This document shows positions 32,421 through 40,728 of a stretch of 64,000 bases of DNA, piece after piece; position 1 is the stretch's first letter, and every line of letters starts with the position of its first letter. Below the pieces are notes generated by a model. It made no database searches, was not told the DNA's origin, and saw nothing but the letters and a program-made list of their open reading frames with translations. The translations under genes and the position numbers were made by a program. Source of the DNA: Actinomadura xylanilytica (GTDB lineage Bacteria; Actinomycetota; Actinomycetes; Streptosporangiales; Streptosporangiaceae); contig NZ_JASNWE010000005.1 in the NCBI RefSeq assembly GCF_030283145.1, forward strand, positions 620,001 through 684,000, in the 5' to 3' direction.

Positions 32421-33530
32421 ATGATCGTGGAACGCCGGGTGGAGCTGCGCTTCGGGGCCGAGAGCCGGGAGGCCGGGACGCACACCAACCTGTCGGCCGT
32501 CCGGCGGGACGGGCCCTGCCTGTGGGTGGCGGGCGACGAGACCGCCACCATCGAGCGGCTGACCGCGACCACCGACGCGCGGGGCCGGGTCACCGGCTAC
32601 GGCGGGCAGCGCTCGGTCGCGCTCGCGGACCTCGTCCCGCTGCCGGCCGGTCCCGGCGAAGAGGCCGACATCGAGGGCCTGGCGTGCGCCGGCGGGTGGC
32701 TGTGGGCGGTCGGCTCGCACAGCCTCAAGCGCAAGAAGATCAAGCCCGGCCACTCCCCCGCCAAGGCGCGCCGGAGGCTGGCCTCGATCGTGCGCGAGGA
32801 CAACCGCTTCATCCTGGTCCGGCTCCCCCTGGCCGCCGGTGCGGACGGGCTGCCCGAGGTGGTGCGCGAGGACGGCGGCCGTACCGCCGCCGTGCTCGGC
32901 GGTCGGGGCGACTCCATCACCGACCTGCTGGGGGACGATCCGCACCTGGCCCCGTTCCTGTCGATCCCGAGCAAGGACAACGGCATCGACATCGAGGGGG
33001 TCGCCGCGCACGGCGACCGGCTCTACATCGGATTGCGGGGGCCCGTGCTGCGCGGCTGGGCGGTGCTGCTGGAGATCCGTCCCGAGAGCCACCTCGACGA
33101 CCCGTCCCGGCTGCGGCTCGCGCCGGTCGGCGACGGCGGCGAGCCGTACCGCACGCATCTGCTGGACCTCGGCGGGCTCGGCATCCGCGACCTGTGCCCG
33201 CACGGCGACGACCTGCTCGTCCTCACCGGGCCGAGCATGGACCTGGACGGGCCGGTGCGGGTCGTGCGCTGGCCGGAGGCGGCCAAGGCCGACGCGGCGT
33301 GCGTCGTCCCGGCGGACGGGCTGGAGCCGCTCGGCGACCTCCCTCACGGCGAGGGCACCGATCACGCCGAGGGCATCGGGGTCCTGGACGACCCGGCCGG
33401 CGGCGGCATCCGGCTGCTGGTGGTCTATGACAGCCCCGCGCCCGGCCGGCTGACGTCGGGCGGCGGTGTGCTCGCCGACATCGTGACGCTGGGCGGGCGG
33501 CCCGCGGCCCCGGCCGCCACCCCGGGGTAA
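32421..33530 (+). CDS. DUF3616 beta-propeller-like protein
   Basis: A 369-residue soluble protein of the DUF3616 type. Repeated blade-like strands end in D-I-E-G: ADIEGLACAGGWLWAVGSHS and GIDIEGVAAHGDRLYIGLRG are clear paired motifs, and TDHAEGIGVLDDP is a third. Such proteins are propeller-like and of unknown function. No signal peptide is seen, unlike many secreted relatives. ATG at 32421; the upstream 80 bases are GC-rich and carry no obvious site. Confidence 0.8.
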   Translation: MIVERRVELRFGAESREAGTHTNLSAVRRDGPCLWVAGDETATIERLTATTDARGRVTGYGGQRSVALADLVPLPAGPGEEADIEGLACAGGWLWAVGSHSLKRKKIKPGHSPAKARRRLASIVREDNRFILVRLPLAAGADGLPEVVREDGGRTAAVLGGRGDSITDLLGDDPHLAPFLSIPSKDNGIDIEGVAAHGDRLYIGLRGPVLRGWAVLLEIRPESHLDDPSRLRLAPVGDGGEPYRTHLLDLGGLGIRDLCPHGDDLLVLTGPSMDLDGPVRVVRWPEAAKADAACVVPADGLEPLGDLPHGEGTDHAEGIGVLDDPAGGGIRLLVVYDSPAPGRLTSGGGVLADIVTLGGRPAAPAATPG

Positions 33531-33597
33531 GTGCGCGCTTGCTATCTCTGCTTGGATGGGCAGCGCATCCGGCAGGCGGTCGAAAGGCGAGGCGAGC

Positions 33598-34827
33598 ATG
33601 ATCGAGTGGTCCGACGAAGACCTGATGATCCGGGACGCTGTGCGCGACTGGATCGAGGCGGAGGTCCGGCCCAACCTGGACGCGCTGGACGCGGGCGAGA
33701 TGCCGCCCTACGACCTGATCCGCGGCCTCTACAAGACCTTCGGCATGGACGAGATGGCGCGCGCGTCGTTCCACTCGCGGCTGAAGAAGGAGCGCGCCGC
33801 CGCGTCCGGCACGGGCGAGGACGGCGCAGCCGAGGACGGCGCGGCCGAGGCGGGCGGCGGCAACGCATCCATGACGATGCTCCCGGTGATCGAGCTGTGC
33901 AAGGTCGCGCCCGGCCTGGTGTCGGCGATGGGCGTCAGCCTCGGCCTGGCCGCCGGGACGATCATGAAGCGCGGCACCGCCGAGCAGAAGGAGCGCTGGG
34001 GGCTGGACCTGCTGACCATGGAGAAGGTGGGCGCCTGGGCGATCACCGAGCCCGACTCCGGGTCCGACGCGTTCGGCGGCATGCAGGCCACGGCCCGCAA
34101 GGTCGGCGACGAGTACGTCATCAACGGGTCCAAGACCTTCATCACCAACGGCCCGTACGCCGACACGATCGTGTTCTACTGCAAGCTCGACGACGGCCGC
34201 GACCCGCGCGACCGCGAGATCCTCACCTTCGTCCTCGACCGCGGCATGCCCGGCCTGGACCAGAGCAGGCCGCTGCGCAAGATGGGCCTGCACTCCTCCC
34301 CCACCGGCGAGCTGTTCCTGGACGACGTGCGGGCGGGCGCCGACCGGCTCCTGGCCGCGGGCGCGGGCGGCGGCAGGGAGTCGGCCAAGCAGAACTTCGT
34401 CACCGAGCGCGCCGGGGTCGCGGCGATGTCGCTCGGCGTCATCGAGGAGTGCCTGAAGCTGTCGGTCGAGTACGCCAAGTCCCGCGAGCTGTGGGGGCAG
34501 CGGATCGGCGACTTCCAGCTGATCCAGCTCAAGCTCGCCAAGATGGAGGTCGCCCGCCTCAACGTGCAGAACCTGGTGTTCCGGCACGTGGAGATGCAGA
34601 AGGCCGGGCGCACCCCCACCCTCGCCGAGGCGTCGGCGATGAAGCTGTACTCGGCGCAGGCCGCCAGCGAGGTCGCGATGGAGGCCGTCCAGCTCTTCGG
34701 CGGCAACGGCTACATGAGCGAGTACCGGGTCGAGCAGCTCGCCCGCGACGCCAAGTCGTTCCAGATCTACGCGGGCACCGACGAGATCCAGGTGACCCAC
34801 ATCGCCCGGGACCTGCTCTCGCGCTGA
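33598..34827 (+). CDS. Acyl-CoA dehydrogenase
   Basis: A 409-residue flavoprotein of the acyl-CoA dehydrogenase family. Recognisable are the FAD/substrate segments GAWAITEPDSGSDAFG, VINGSKTFITNGPYAD, and the C-terminal AVQLFGGNGYMSEY and IYAGTDEIQVTHIARDLL. Between residues 60 and 95 there is an Ala/Glu/Gly-rich insertion. It may act on short acyl-CoAs, for example the crotonyl/butyryl step after lysine breakdown, but it stands alone and 4 kb from kamA, so that link is only an idea. ATG at 33598 is favoured by GGCGAGG-type site and the family N-terminus. Confidence 0.88.
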   Translation: MIEWSDEDLMIRDAVRDWIEAEVRPNLDALDAGEMPPYDLIRGLYKTFGMDEMARASFHSRLKKERAAASGTGEDGAAEDGAAEAGGGNASMTMLPVIELCKVAPGLVSAMGVSLGLAAGTIMKRGTAEQKERWGLDLLTMEKVGAWAITEPDSGSDAFGGMQATARKVGDEYVINGSKTFITNGPYADTIVFYCKLDDGRDPRDREILTFVLDRGMPGLDQSRPLRKMGLHSSPTGELFLDDVRAGADRLLAAGAGGGRESAKQNFVTERAGVAAMSLGVIEECLKLSVEYAKSRELWGQRIGDFQLIQLKLAKMEVARLNVQNLVFRHVEMQKAGRTPTLAEASAMKLYSAQAASEVAMEAVQLFGGNGYMSEYRVEQLARDAKSFQIYAGTDEIQVTHIARDLLSR

Positions 34828-34908
34828 CCGGGCGGCCGGCCGCACGAACCGGCGGCGCGGTGCCGGCGTCCGGACACGGACGGCGCCGGCACCGCGGTGG
34901 TCGGCCTG

Positions 34909-35547
34909 CTATGCCTGGTCGAACCTCTCCATCATCATCGCGTTGATCGCGGCGCGGTCGTTCAGGCGGGGGAACTCCTCGTCGGGCACGGGAACGCCCA
35001 GGAAGGAGCAGAGCGGCTCCCAGCCCTGCGCGACCTCGAACACCAGCAGGCGCTCCGCCGGGATCTCCCGGCGGACCGTCTCGGTGTGCTCCTCGAAGAC
35101 GCCGATGGCGTGGGCCCGGTCGGCGAACCGGCCGCCGAACGTGTCCTCCCACACCGCCTTGTCGGCGATGGCGCGCACGCTCCGGTAGACCCCCGACGGG
35201 TCCGGCGGGGCGGGCCGCCGGGTGAACTGGTAGATGCTGTCATGGACGCTCTCCCACCACTTCCCCGGATCCCGGACGGTGAGGATCATCTTGGCGTCCG
35301 GATAGGCGGCCGACAGCTCCCGCCAGTAGCCGGCGCTGGGCCAGTCCACGCAGGACCGGTACCCCTCGAACACGACGTCCCAGTCGACGTCCTCGCCGCG
35401 TGCGACGGGCATCCACAGATCGCCCTGCGCCGAGTTCTCGACCAGCTCCAGCATGTGATGGCACGGACCGAAGCCGAGTCGTTCCAGGGCAGCCTTCATC
35501 GACAGCGTGCCGGTGCGTCCGAACCCGGCACCAATGACCTCGAGCAC
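34909..35547 (-). CDS. Sulfotransferase-family protein
   Basis: A 212-residue P-loop protein of the sulfotransferase_4 type. The PAPS-binding 5'-loop is VIGAGFGRTGTLSMKAAL at residues 4-21, followed by CHHMLELVEN, and a 3'-phosphate site in MILTVRDPGKWWESV. Members of this family are found in actinobacteria and plants with unknown acceptors. GTG at 35547 is chosen because AAAGGAGC precedes it at good distance; longer frames are not conserved. Flanked on both sides by short unrelated genes. Confidence 0.88.
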   Translation of the reverse strand: MLEVIGAGFGRTGTLSMKAALERLGFGPCHHMLELVENSAQGDLWMPVARGEDVDWDVVFEGYRSCVDWPSAGYWRELSAAYPDAKMILTVRDPGKWWESVHDSIYQFTRRPAPPDPSGVYRSVRAIADKAVWEDTFGGRFADRAHAIGVFEEHTETVRREIPAERLLVFEVAQGWEPLCSFLGVPVPDEEFPRLNDRAAINAMMMERFDQA

Positions 35548-35729
35548 AGAGAAGCTCCTTTCGTCGGGGCGCTCCTCCCAGCATCTCCGACACCGTCGGC
35601 GCCGGACAGTCTCTTGGGCGTCGTCTCCCGGTGAGGCGGGGGTGGCGGACGGGCCGCACATGGCCCCGACACTCCCAAACCTTCACCAAACAGCGTTGTT
35701 CTCACAGGTCCAGCGGGTAGCCGACGGCT

Positions 35730-35918
35730 ATGGCAGCCAAATTCGAGATCTTCAAGGACCACGCCGGCGAGTTCCGCTTCCATCTCAAGGCCCCCAACGG
35801 GGAGATCATCGCGGCCAGCCAGGGCTACACCACCAAGGATTCCGCGCTGAACGGCGTCGACGCGGTCCGCCGCTCCGCCGAAGCACGCGTCGAGGACCTG
35901 ACGACCTCCACCGCCTGA
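35730..35918 (+). CDS. YegP-like DUF1508 protein
   Basis: A 62-residue protein with one DUF1508 module: FEIFKDHAGEFRFHLKAPNG, then IIAASQGYTTKDSALNGVDAV. Such single-module proteins are widespread and probably bind nucleic acid or peptides; function is not known. ATG at 35730 has a weak site. Divergent from the sulfotransferase gene. Confidence 0.88.
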   Translation: MAAKFEIFKDHAGEFRFHLKAPNGEIIAASQGYTTKDSALNGVDAVRRSAEARVEDLTTSTA

Positions 35919-36017
35919 CCCCTCGGCCGCCGGCCCGGTTCAACGAATCGATCGCCGGGGAGATCGTCCGGCGAGGCACCGGCGCCATGCCCCACCTGCT
36001 CTGACGAGCCGGCCCGG

Positions 36018-36323
36018 CTAGTCGACGGCGCTCTCAGCGCTCTCCGGGTCGCTGTGCTCGATCGAGATGAAGTCGGCGTACTCACGGAGGTCGTCCTCGT
36101 CGAGCCACACCCGCATGAACACATGCGCGTGCGTGTCGAACCGGATCTCGATCACCTCGGGGTCGCTGCTGTACGGCACCCACCACCAGCGCGTCACCCA
36201 GATTCCGCTGCCGAGCGAGTGCAGAAGTTCGGCCATCCGCCGTCGGTGCTCGGCTGACGCCGTGGCCGACCACTCGGTGACCAGTGCCCGAGTCCGTGTG
36301 GTCGGTCGCAGCCGCCGCCGCAT
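36018..36323 (-). CDS. Small hypothetical protein
   Basis: A 101-residue soluble protein, basic at the N-terminus (MRRRLRPTTRTRALVTEW) and acidic at the C-terminus. The centre contains GIWVTRWWWVPYSSDPEV and HVFMRVWLDEDDLREYADF. I do not recognise a family. Its ATG follows the stop of the next gene by two bases, so the two are translated together. Its lower GC and lack of family in a region with an integrase remnant suggest an accessory origin. Confidence 0.6.
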   Translation of the reverse strand: MRRRLRPTTRTRALVTEWSATASAEHRRRMAELLHSLGSGIWVTRWWWVPYSSDPEVIEIRFDTHAHVFMRVWLDEDDLREYADFISIEHSDPESAESAVD

Positions 36324-36325
36324 GG

Positions 36326-36637
36326 CTACCCCTCGAGTCGCCTCGCCATGTCCGCGAAGCTCACCTCGGCCGGCTCGCCTGGAACGTCGCGGGTCTCCCG
36401 GATCGTCTGACGCAGGTCGGTTGTCGACTCGAGCCGGACCATCCCGTCAACACTCTCCGCAAACCGCACCAGGTGGTCAACATTCTCCGTCCGGCCATAC
36501 ACGGCCACGACCTGCGCAAGCGACCGGAACAGGTCCCGCCGCTCACCCGGCGTGAACGCGTCCCACACGGCCATGGCCTGCACCATCACCGGATCCTCGG
36601 CCGATGGGGCACCCGGACGCGTGAACTCGACAGCCAC
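36326..36637 (-). CDS. Small hypothetical protein, coupled to the gene downstream
   Basis: A 103-residue soluble, mostly helical protein starting at GTG 36637, where GGAGGGAG gives a strong ribosome binding site; an ATG 13 codons upstream has none. Sequence includes AVWDAFTPGERRDLFRSLAQ and VDHLVRFAESVDGMVRL. No known family. Together with 36018-36323 it forms a two-gene unit; the size and pairing would fit a toxin-antitoxin or immunity-type pair, but there is no motif to support that. Confidence 0.6.
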   Translation of the reverse strand: MAVEFTRPGAPSAEDPVMVQAMAVWDAFTPGERRDLFRSLAQVVAVYGRTENVDHLVRFAESVDGMVRLESTTDLRQTIRETRDVPGEPAEVSFADMARRLEG

Positions 36638-36971
36638 AACGAACTCCCTCCGCGGGCACCCTCTTGCCCGGCTCACCGTAGAGGCAGCGCCGAGATCCGC
36701 AAGAGCGCCGCACCGAACCGATATCAGGCTGGCCAGAGTGGGACGATGCCGACCAGCCTGCGCGGTTCCTCGACCGGCACGCCGACGCGCAGGTCCTCTC
36801 CCTCGTCCTGGAGTCGCGCCAGGTCTTCCGCCATGTCGGCGTCCTTACCGCCGGCCGGGCGGATGCCGCCGCCGGGGCACCGGCTCGTCACTCTTCGCCA
36901 GAGAGGACCGGTCGCAGCCGAACAGTCGGTGATCGCGAACCTCGTTGGCGGTTTCGGAGTCAGACACCGGT
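36638..36971. other. 334-bp spacer, no supported gene
   Basis: Contains a plus-strand open stretch around 36730-36870 whose frame (ARFLDRHADAQVLSL) looks protein-like but has no start or continuation; it may be a gene remnant. Promoters for the divergent pair are expected here. The part near 36930-36971 leads into the DUF3558-like gene. Confidence 0.4.
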
Positions 36972-38321
36972 ATGACCGCCCCCGCCTCCCCTACATCCCC
37001 TGAATCCCGCCCGGACGCGACCGCGGAAGTCAGCACGTCAACCCCCCGTACGAGCAACCGACGGCAGCGCGGGCTGATCGCGGGTGCCGTGGGAGTCGCC
37101 TTGCTCCTGTCGGCCGGGGTCGTGGTTGTCAGCGCCGGCTCGGGTGACGATGAGGGCGACGGCGGGCCCGAGTTCGCGGCGATCCCGAAAATCTCCAAGA
37201 ATCACCTCGCCGCAGCCTTTGCCCCCGCCATCCAGATGCCCAGGAAGTGTGACGGCCTCGTCTCTCGCAAGACGGCCGCCAAGGTGGCCCCGCAGGCGAA
37301 GGCGGCCAAGATCAGCGGCCTCAGCGCGTCGGATCGTCTGGGCTGCGTCTGGCGATCCAATGATCAGGCGAGGGACGTCGGCGGAAAGAAGCGAGTTCTT
37401 CAGGCGTTCGTCACACGGTCGGAATCGGTACCCGGCGCCATGGAGTCGTTCAGGCAGGAACGGGATATGGCCTACACGTTCTTCAAAAACAAAACAAACG
37501 TGGAAGACAGGCGGCGGCCAAAGCCGGAGAGCCTCACGGGCGTCGGCGAGGAAGCGATCTACTACGGCGCGGAAACCTGGGGTGCGCATTCCTACGTCAC
37601 TGTGGTATTTCGCGTGAAGAACATCACCGTCAAGGTCGAGTACTTTGGCGAAGACCATTCCGGTGGCCGGTTGACCCTGCCTCCGATGGAGAGCCTGCGG
37701 CCTCGCGTGTTCGCTGCGGCGGTGGACGCCGCCCGGAACCTGGGGTCCACCGCCGGAGCCGAGCCGAAGATCACGAAGCCTGCGGGAGGGACGCCGCCGC
37801 TCGGGAAGCTGCCCGGGCCGTGCGGGTTGGTCACCAAGGCGACCCTGGACAAGCTGGGCGGCCCCAAGCCGGGAACTCCGGTGCACAAGGACAGGAACCT
37901 CGGCTTTGGGAAGGGGCTGCAGTCGGGTACGGAAATCGCGAGTTGCGAGTGGGTCCAAGAGGCGGGTCTCGGTGGATTCACGGCGGCGAGCATCCGTACT
38001 CCCGATGAGGTTCCGGGAATCGGCGCGGACATCGCGAAGCGCCGGCACTGGTCCAGATTCCCTGTTTCCCAGGACAACAAGAATTTCAGTCTGCTGCGCG
38101 GGCCGGGCGAGGAGGCGTCCATCAGATCGCTTGACTACGAGAACTGCCCTACCCGGCCGAGGGACAGGGGATGCGCGGAGCTCAGCTTCCGGATAAGCAA
38201 CGTCCTGGCGACTGTCTGGTACGCGGGCAGGACAAAGGACGGAGAATACTTGTCGTACGACCAGATGGCCCGCCGTGCCTATGCCGTCGCCACCGACGTC
38301 GCCAGATCGATGCCCCGTTGA
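36972..38321 (+). CDS. Membrane-anchored extracytoplasmic protein, two DUF3558-like modules
   Basis: A 449-residue protein. After a Ser/Thr/Pro-rich cytoplasmic start, a single helix lies at about residues 34-55 (LIAGAVGVALLLSAGVVVVSA), then an acidic stretch and an extracytoplasmic part. This holds two similar modules: the first starts RKCDGLVSRKTAAKVAP with a later G-C-V-W, the second starts GPCGLVTKATLDKLGG with a later SCEW and NCPTRPRDRGC. Cys pairs in each suggest one disulfide per module, as in DUF3558 lipoproteins. Function unknown. Codon use is less GC-biased than in its neighbours, suggesting transfer. ATG at 36972; an in-frame TTG lies nine codons before. Confidence 0.65.
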   Translation: MTAPASPTSPESRPDATAEVSTSTPRTSNRRQRGLIAGAVGVALLLSAGVVVVSAGSGDDEGDGGPEFAAIPKISKNHLAAAFAPAIQMPRKCDGLVSRKTAAKVAPQAKAAKISGLSASDRLGCVWRSNDQARDVGGKKRVLQAFVTRSESVPGAMESFRQERDMAYTFFKNKTNVEDRRRPKPESLTGVGEEAIYYGAETWGAHSYVTVVFRVKNITVKVEYFGEDHSGGRLTLPPMESLRPRVFAAAVDAARNLGSTAGAEPKITKPAGGTPPLGKLPGPCGLVTKATLDKLGGPKPGTPVHKDRNLGFGKGLQSGTEIASCEWVQEAGLGGFTAASIRTPDEVPGIGADIAKRRHWSRFPVSQDNKNFSLLRGPGEEASIRSLDYENCPTRPRDRGCAELSFRISNVLATVWYAGRTKDGEYLSYDQMARRAYAVATDVARSMPR

Positions 38322-38415
38322 CGGCCGTCTCTTCAGCGCGGGTCGGGCGTTATGCAGGACCTGGCGAAGTTGGGCGGCGTAGGCGCGCGGTGCGCGGTGC
38401 TGCCGTTGTGGCCCG

Positions 38416-38560
38416 CTGCGCGTCTGGATGGACGAGGACGGGATACCGGAGATCCTCGAACGGGACCGCCTCGGACGCGCGATGCCCGGCATCGGCGGCA
38501 CCTGCGCACACGTGTCCGACCACATGCGGGCCGAGTTGGTCGCGGCGCTCCAGACGCGGC
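38416..38560 (+). pseudogene. C-terminal remnant of tyrosine recombinase (integrase)
   Basis: The frame reads WMDEDGIPEILERDRLGRAM then PGIGGTCAHVSDHMRAEL, which matches the tail of actinobacterial phage/ICE integrases (GIPE-x-LGH-x-MPG-x-Y-x-HVS). The nucleophile tyrosine of the YxHVS box is Cys here, and the LGH histidine is Arg, so even this piece is inactive. The rest of the gene is absent. It runs into an 11-bp tandem repeat. Confidence 0.6.
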
Positions 38561-38600
38561 CGGCGGAGACCCGGCGGAGACCCGGCGGAGACCCGGCGGA
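38561..38600 (+). repeat. 11-bp tandem repeat, 3.6 copies
   Basis: CGGCGGAGACC is repeated at 38561, 38572, 38583 and partly at 38594. It directly follows the integrase remnant. The remaining 170 bases before the FHA gene show no gene; they include a short AT-richer leader (38710-38769). Confidence 0.85.
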
Positions 38601-38769
38601 AGATCGTCTCCCAATCGTCTCCCGACCGCTCCGCAGGCGAAGGGGCTCGAGACGGGCGAGAGCGAACTTCCCGTGTCCAAAGGGCGTCTAACATGCCAGA
38701 GTGCGCGTGATCAATGATCTTCTACCTTCTCGCTAGACAGTAAACGACAGGATCTGGATACTCACAGCT

Positions 38770-39309
38770 ATGGACGGTCAGCCCTCATATCCGGTGAGAG
38801 CGTCCGACATGGAGCGGGACCGGGCCCTTCAGATGCTCGGCGACCAGGTCGCCGAGGGCCGGATGTCGAACGAGACGTTCGAGCGCCGTGTCGACCAGGT
38901 GCTGCGCGCCCGCAGCCAGGCCGAGCTCGCCGACATCGTGCACGACCTGCCGCCCACCGGCAGGGTGGTCAACCGGCTCACCGGCATCATCTCCTCGGTG
39001 TCCCAGGCGACCGCGCGCATCGAGGCGGCCTGGCGGGCGCCGCGGCTGCCCCGGTTCATGCTCCCCCCGGCCGGCCTGACCCGCATCGTGGTCGGCCGCG
39101 CGCCGGGCTGCCAGTTCATCCTCACTGACCTGACCGTGTCGCGGTTCCACGCCGAGATCTACCAGGACGAGGAGTCCTGGATGGTCTCCGACCTCGGCTC
39201 GATGAACGGGACCCGGGTGAACGGCTGGCGGCTGACCGGCCCGGCCCGCGTCCGCGCCGGCGACGAGGTCGGCTTCGGCAACTCCAGCTTCATCGTCGCC
39301 GCCCCCTGA
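38770..39309 (+). CDS. DUF1707 and FHA domain protein
   Basis: A 179-residue protein. Residues 9-62 are a DUF1707 module (RASDMERDRALQMLGDQVAEG then FERRVDQVLRARSQAELADI), and residues 100-178 a forkhead-associated domain with IVVGRAPGCQFIL, TVSRFHAEI and DLGSMNGTRVNG, i.e. all phosphothreonine-binding residues (Gly-Arg, Ser-Arg-x-His, Asn-Gly). It should bind phosphothreonine peptides made by Ser/Thr protein kinases; no kinase lies in the window. No signal or TM segments. Confidence 0.9.
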   Translation: MDGQPSYPVRASDMERDRALQMLGDQVAEGRMSNETFERRVDQVLRARSQAELADIVHDLPPTGRVVNRLTGIISSVSQATARIEAAWRAPRLPRFMLPPAGLTRIVVGRAPGCQFILTDLTVSRFHAEIYQDEESWMVSDLGSMNGTRVNGWRLTGPARVRAGDEVGFGNSSFIVAAP

Positions 39310-39439
39310 GGCACTCCTGAAGCGCCCCCCGAGCCGCTCCTGAGCCGGACCCGTGCCGCCCCGGCGCGGAGTGCGCGGCCGGTCCCGGCCACACCACCTC
39401 CCTTGACCCGTTCGTAAGGGTTGTTTACTTTCTCGTCCA

Positions 39440-39460
39440 AGTTAGGAAACCTTCCTAACT
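39440..39460. promoter_or_regulatory. ROK operator AGTTAGGAA-N3-TTCCTAACT
   Basis: Perfect 9-bp arms with ACC spacer, ending 18 bases before the ROK regulator start. Similar GTTAGGAA/TTCCTAAC palindromes are typical for actinobacterial ROK repressors, so autoregulation and control of the sugar cluster are likely. Confidence 0.82.
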
Positions 39461-39478
39461 CAGGAGGGAGCGGCGCCC

Positions 39479-40684
39479 GTGCCGACGCCCACGCCGGGAA
39501 CCCCCAGCATGCTGCGGGCCATCAACGACCGCGCGGCCCTGGAGGCGCTGCTGTCGCGGGGCCCGCTCACCCGGCCGCAGCTCTCGGACCTGACCGGCCT
39601 CTCCAAGCCGACCGCGTCCCAGCTCCTGGCGCGGCTGGAGGAGGCCGGGCTGGTCGTCCGGGACGGGATCCGCGAGGGGCTGCCCGGCCGCACCGCCGGG
39701 CTCTACCGGATCAACCCGGGGGCCGCGCACGTGGCGGGCGCCGACGTGACCCCGGCCCGCGTCCTCGCCCGCGTCGCCGACCTCACCGGGACGGTCGTGG
39801 GCGAGCACACCCTGCCCACGCCGGGCCGGTCCGGCGTCGACGTCGTGGCCCGGGTCGGCGCCGCGCTGGACGGAGCGGCCGCGGCGGCCGGCCTCACCCG
39901 GTCCCGGCTGCGGCGCGCCGTGATCGGCATCCAGGGCGCGGTGGACCCGGGCACCGGCCGGCTCGGCTACGCCGCGCACATCCCCGGCTGGCACGTCCCC
40001 GGCCTGGTCGGCACGCTCACCGCCGGCCTCGGCCTGCCGGTCGCGATCGAGAACGACGTCAACCTGTCGGCCCTGGCCGAGCTGGCGGGCGGGCAGGCCG
40101 CCGGGGCGGGCGACTTCGTGCTGCTCTGGGTCGCCGACGGCGTCGGCATGGCCGTGGTGCTGAACGGTGCGCTGCACCGGGGCGCCACCGGCGGCGCGGG
40201 CGAGATCGCCTACATGCCCGCGGCCGGCGGGCCGCGCGACCACGACGCGCGGCTCGCCCACACCGGGCGCGTGCAGGGCCTGACGGGCGGCGCGGCCGTG
40301 CTCAGGCTGATGCGCGAGCACGGCTTCCGGGGACGCGACGCCGCCACCGCCCTCACCCGCGCCGCCGCGGCGGCCGGAGCCTCCGAGAAGGCGCCGGACG
40401 GGCCCGCGGAGGCGGCGCTGGCCGAGCTGGCCGCGCGGCTCGGCACGACCCTGGCGGCCGTCGTGGCGGTCCTGGACCCGGCACTGATCGTCCTCACCGG
40501 CGAGGTCCTGCGGGCCGGCGGCGAGCCGCTGCGCGCGCGGGTCGAACGGCATCTGCACGCACTGGCCGTCCCGCGTCCCGCGGTGCGGCTCAGCTCCCTC
40601 CAGGACAACCCCGTCCTGGCCGGGGCGCTCCAGCAGGCCCTCCAGGAGACCCGCGACGAGGTCTTCTCCGACACCACCTCCTGA
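39479..40684 (+). CDS. ROK-family transcriptional regulator
   Basis: A 401-residue repressor: winged helix-turn-helix at residues 12-65 (LSRGPLTRPQLSDLTGLSKPTASQLL) and a ROK sugar-binding domain (residues 80-390) with AVIGIQGAVDP, IENDVNLSALAEL and a GAGEIAYMP segment. The Cys zinc cluster of ROK kinases is missing (sequence MPAAGG...H), consistent with a regulator without kinase activity. GTG at 39479 has AGGAGGGAG upstream. It heads the sugar operon and its own palindromic operator lies upstream. Confidence 0.92.
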   Translation: MPTPTPGTPSMLRAINDRAALEALLSRGPLTRPQLSDLTGLSKPTASQLLARLEEAGLVVRDGIREGLPGRTAGLYRINPGAAHVAGADVTPARVLARVADLTGTVVGEHTLPTPGRSGVDVVARVGAALDGAAAAAGLTRSRLRRAVIGIQGAVDPGTGRLGYAAHIPGWHVPGLVGTLTAGLGLPVAIENDVNLSALAELAGGQAAGAGDFVLLWVADGVGMAVVLNGALHRGATGGAGEIAYMPAAGGPRDHDARLAHTGRVQGLTGGAAVLRLMREHGFRGRDAATALTRAAAAAGASEKAPDGPAEAALAELAARLGTTLAAVVAVLDPALIVLTGEVLRAGGEPLRARVERHLHALAVPRPAVRLSSLQDNPVLAGALQQALQETRDEVFSDTTS

Positions 40685-40728
40685 CCCGACGGCCGCCCCG
40701 GCCGTCCCTCCCCCGAAGGAGAACCGGA

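Noticed and set aside
36018..36637. Toxin-antitoxin pair
   Set aside because: Size and coupling fit, but neither protein shows a toxin or antitoxin motif.
38561..38600. CRISPR-like array
   Set aside because: The 11-bp units are contiguous without spacers; a simple tandem repeat.
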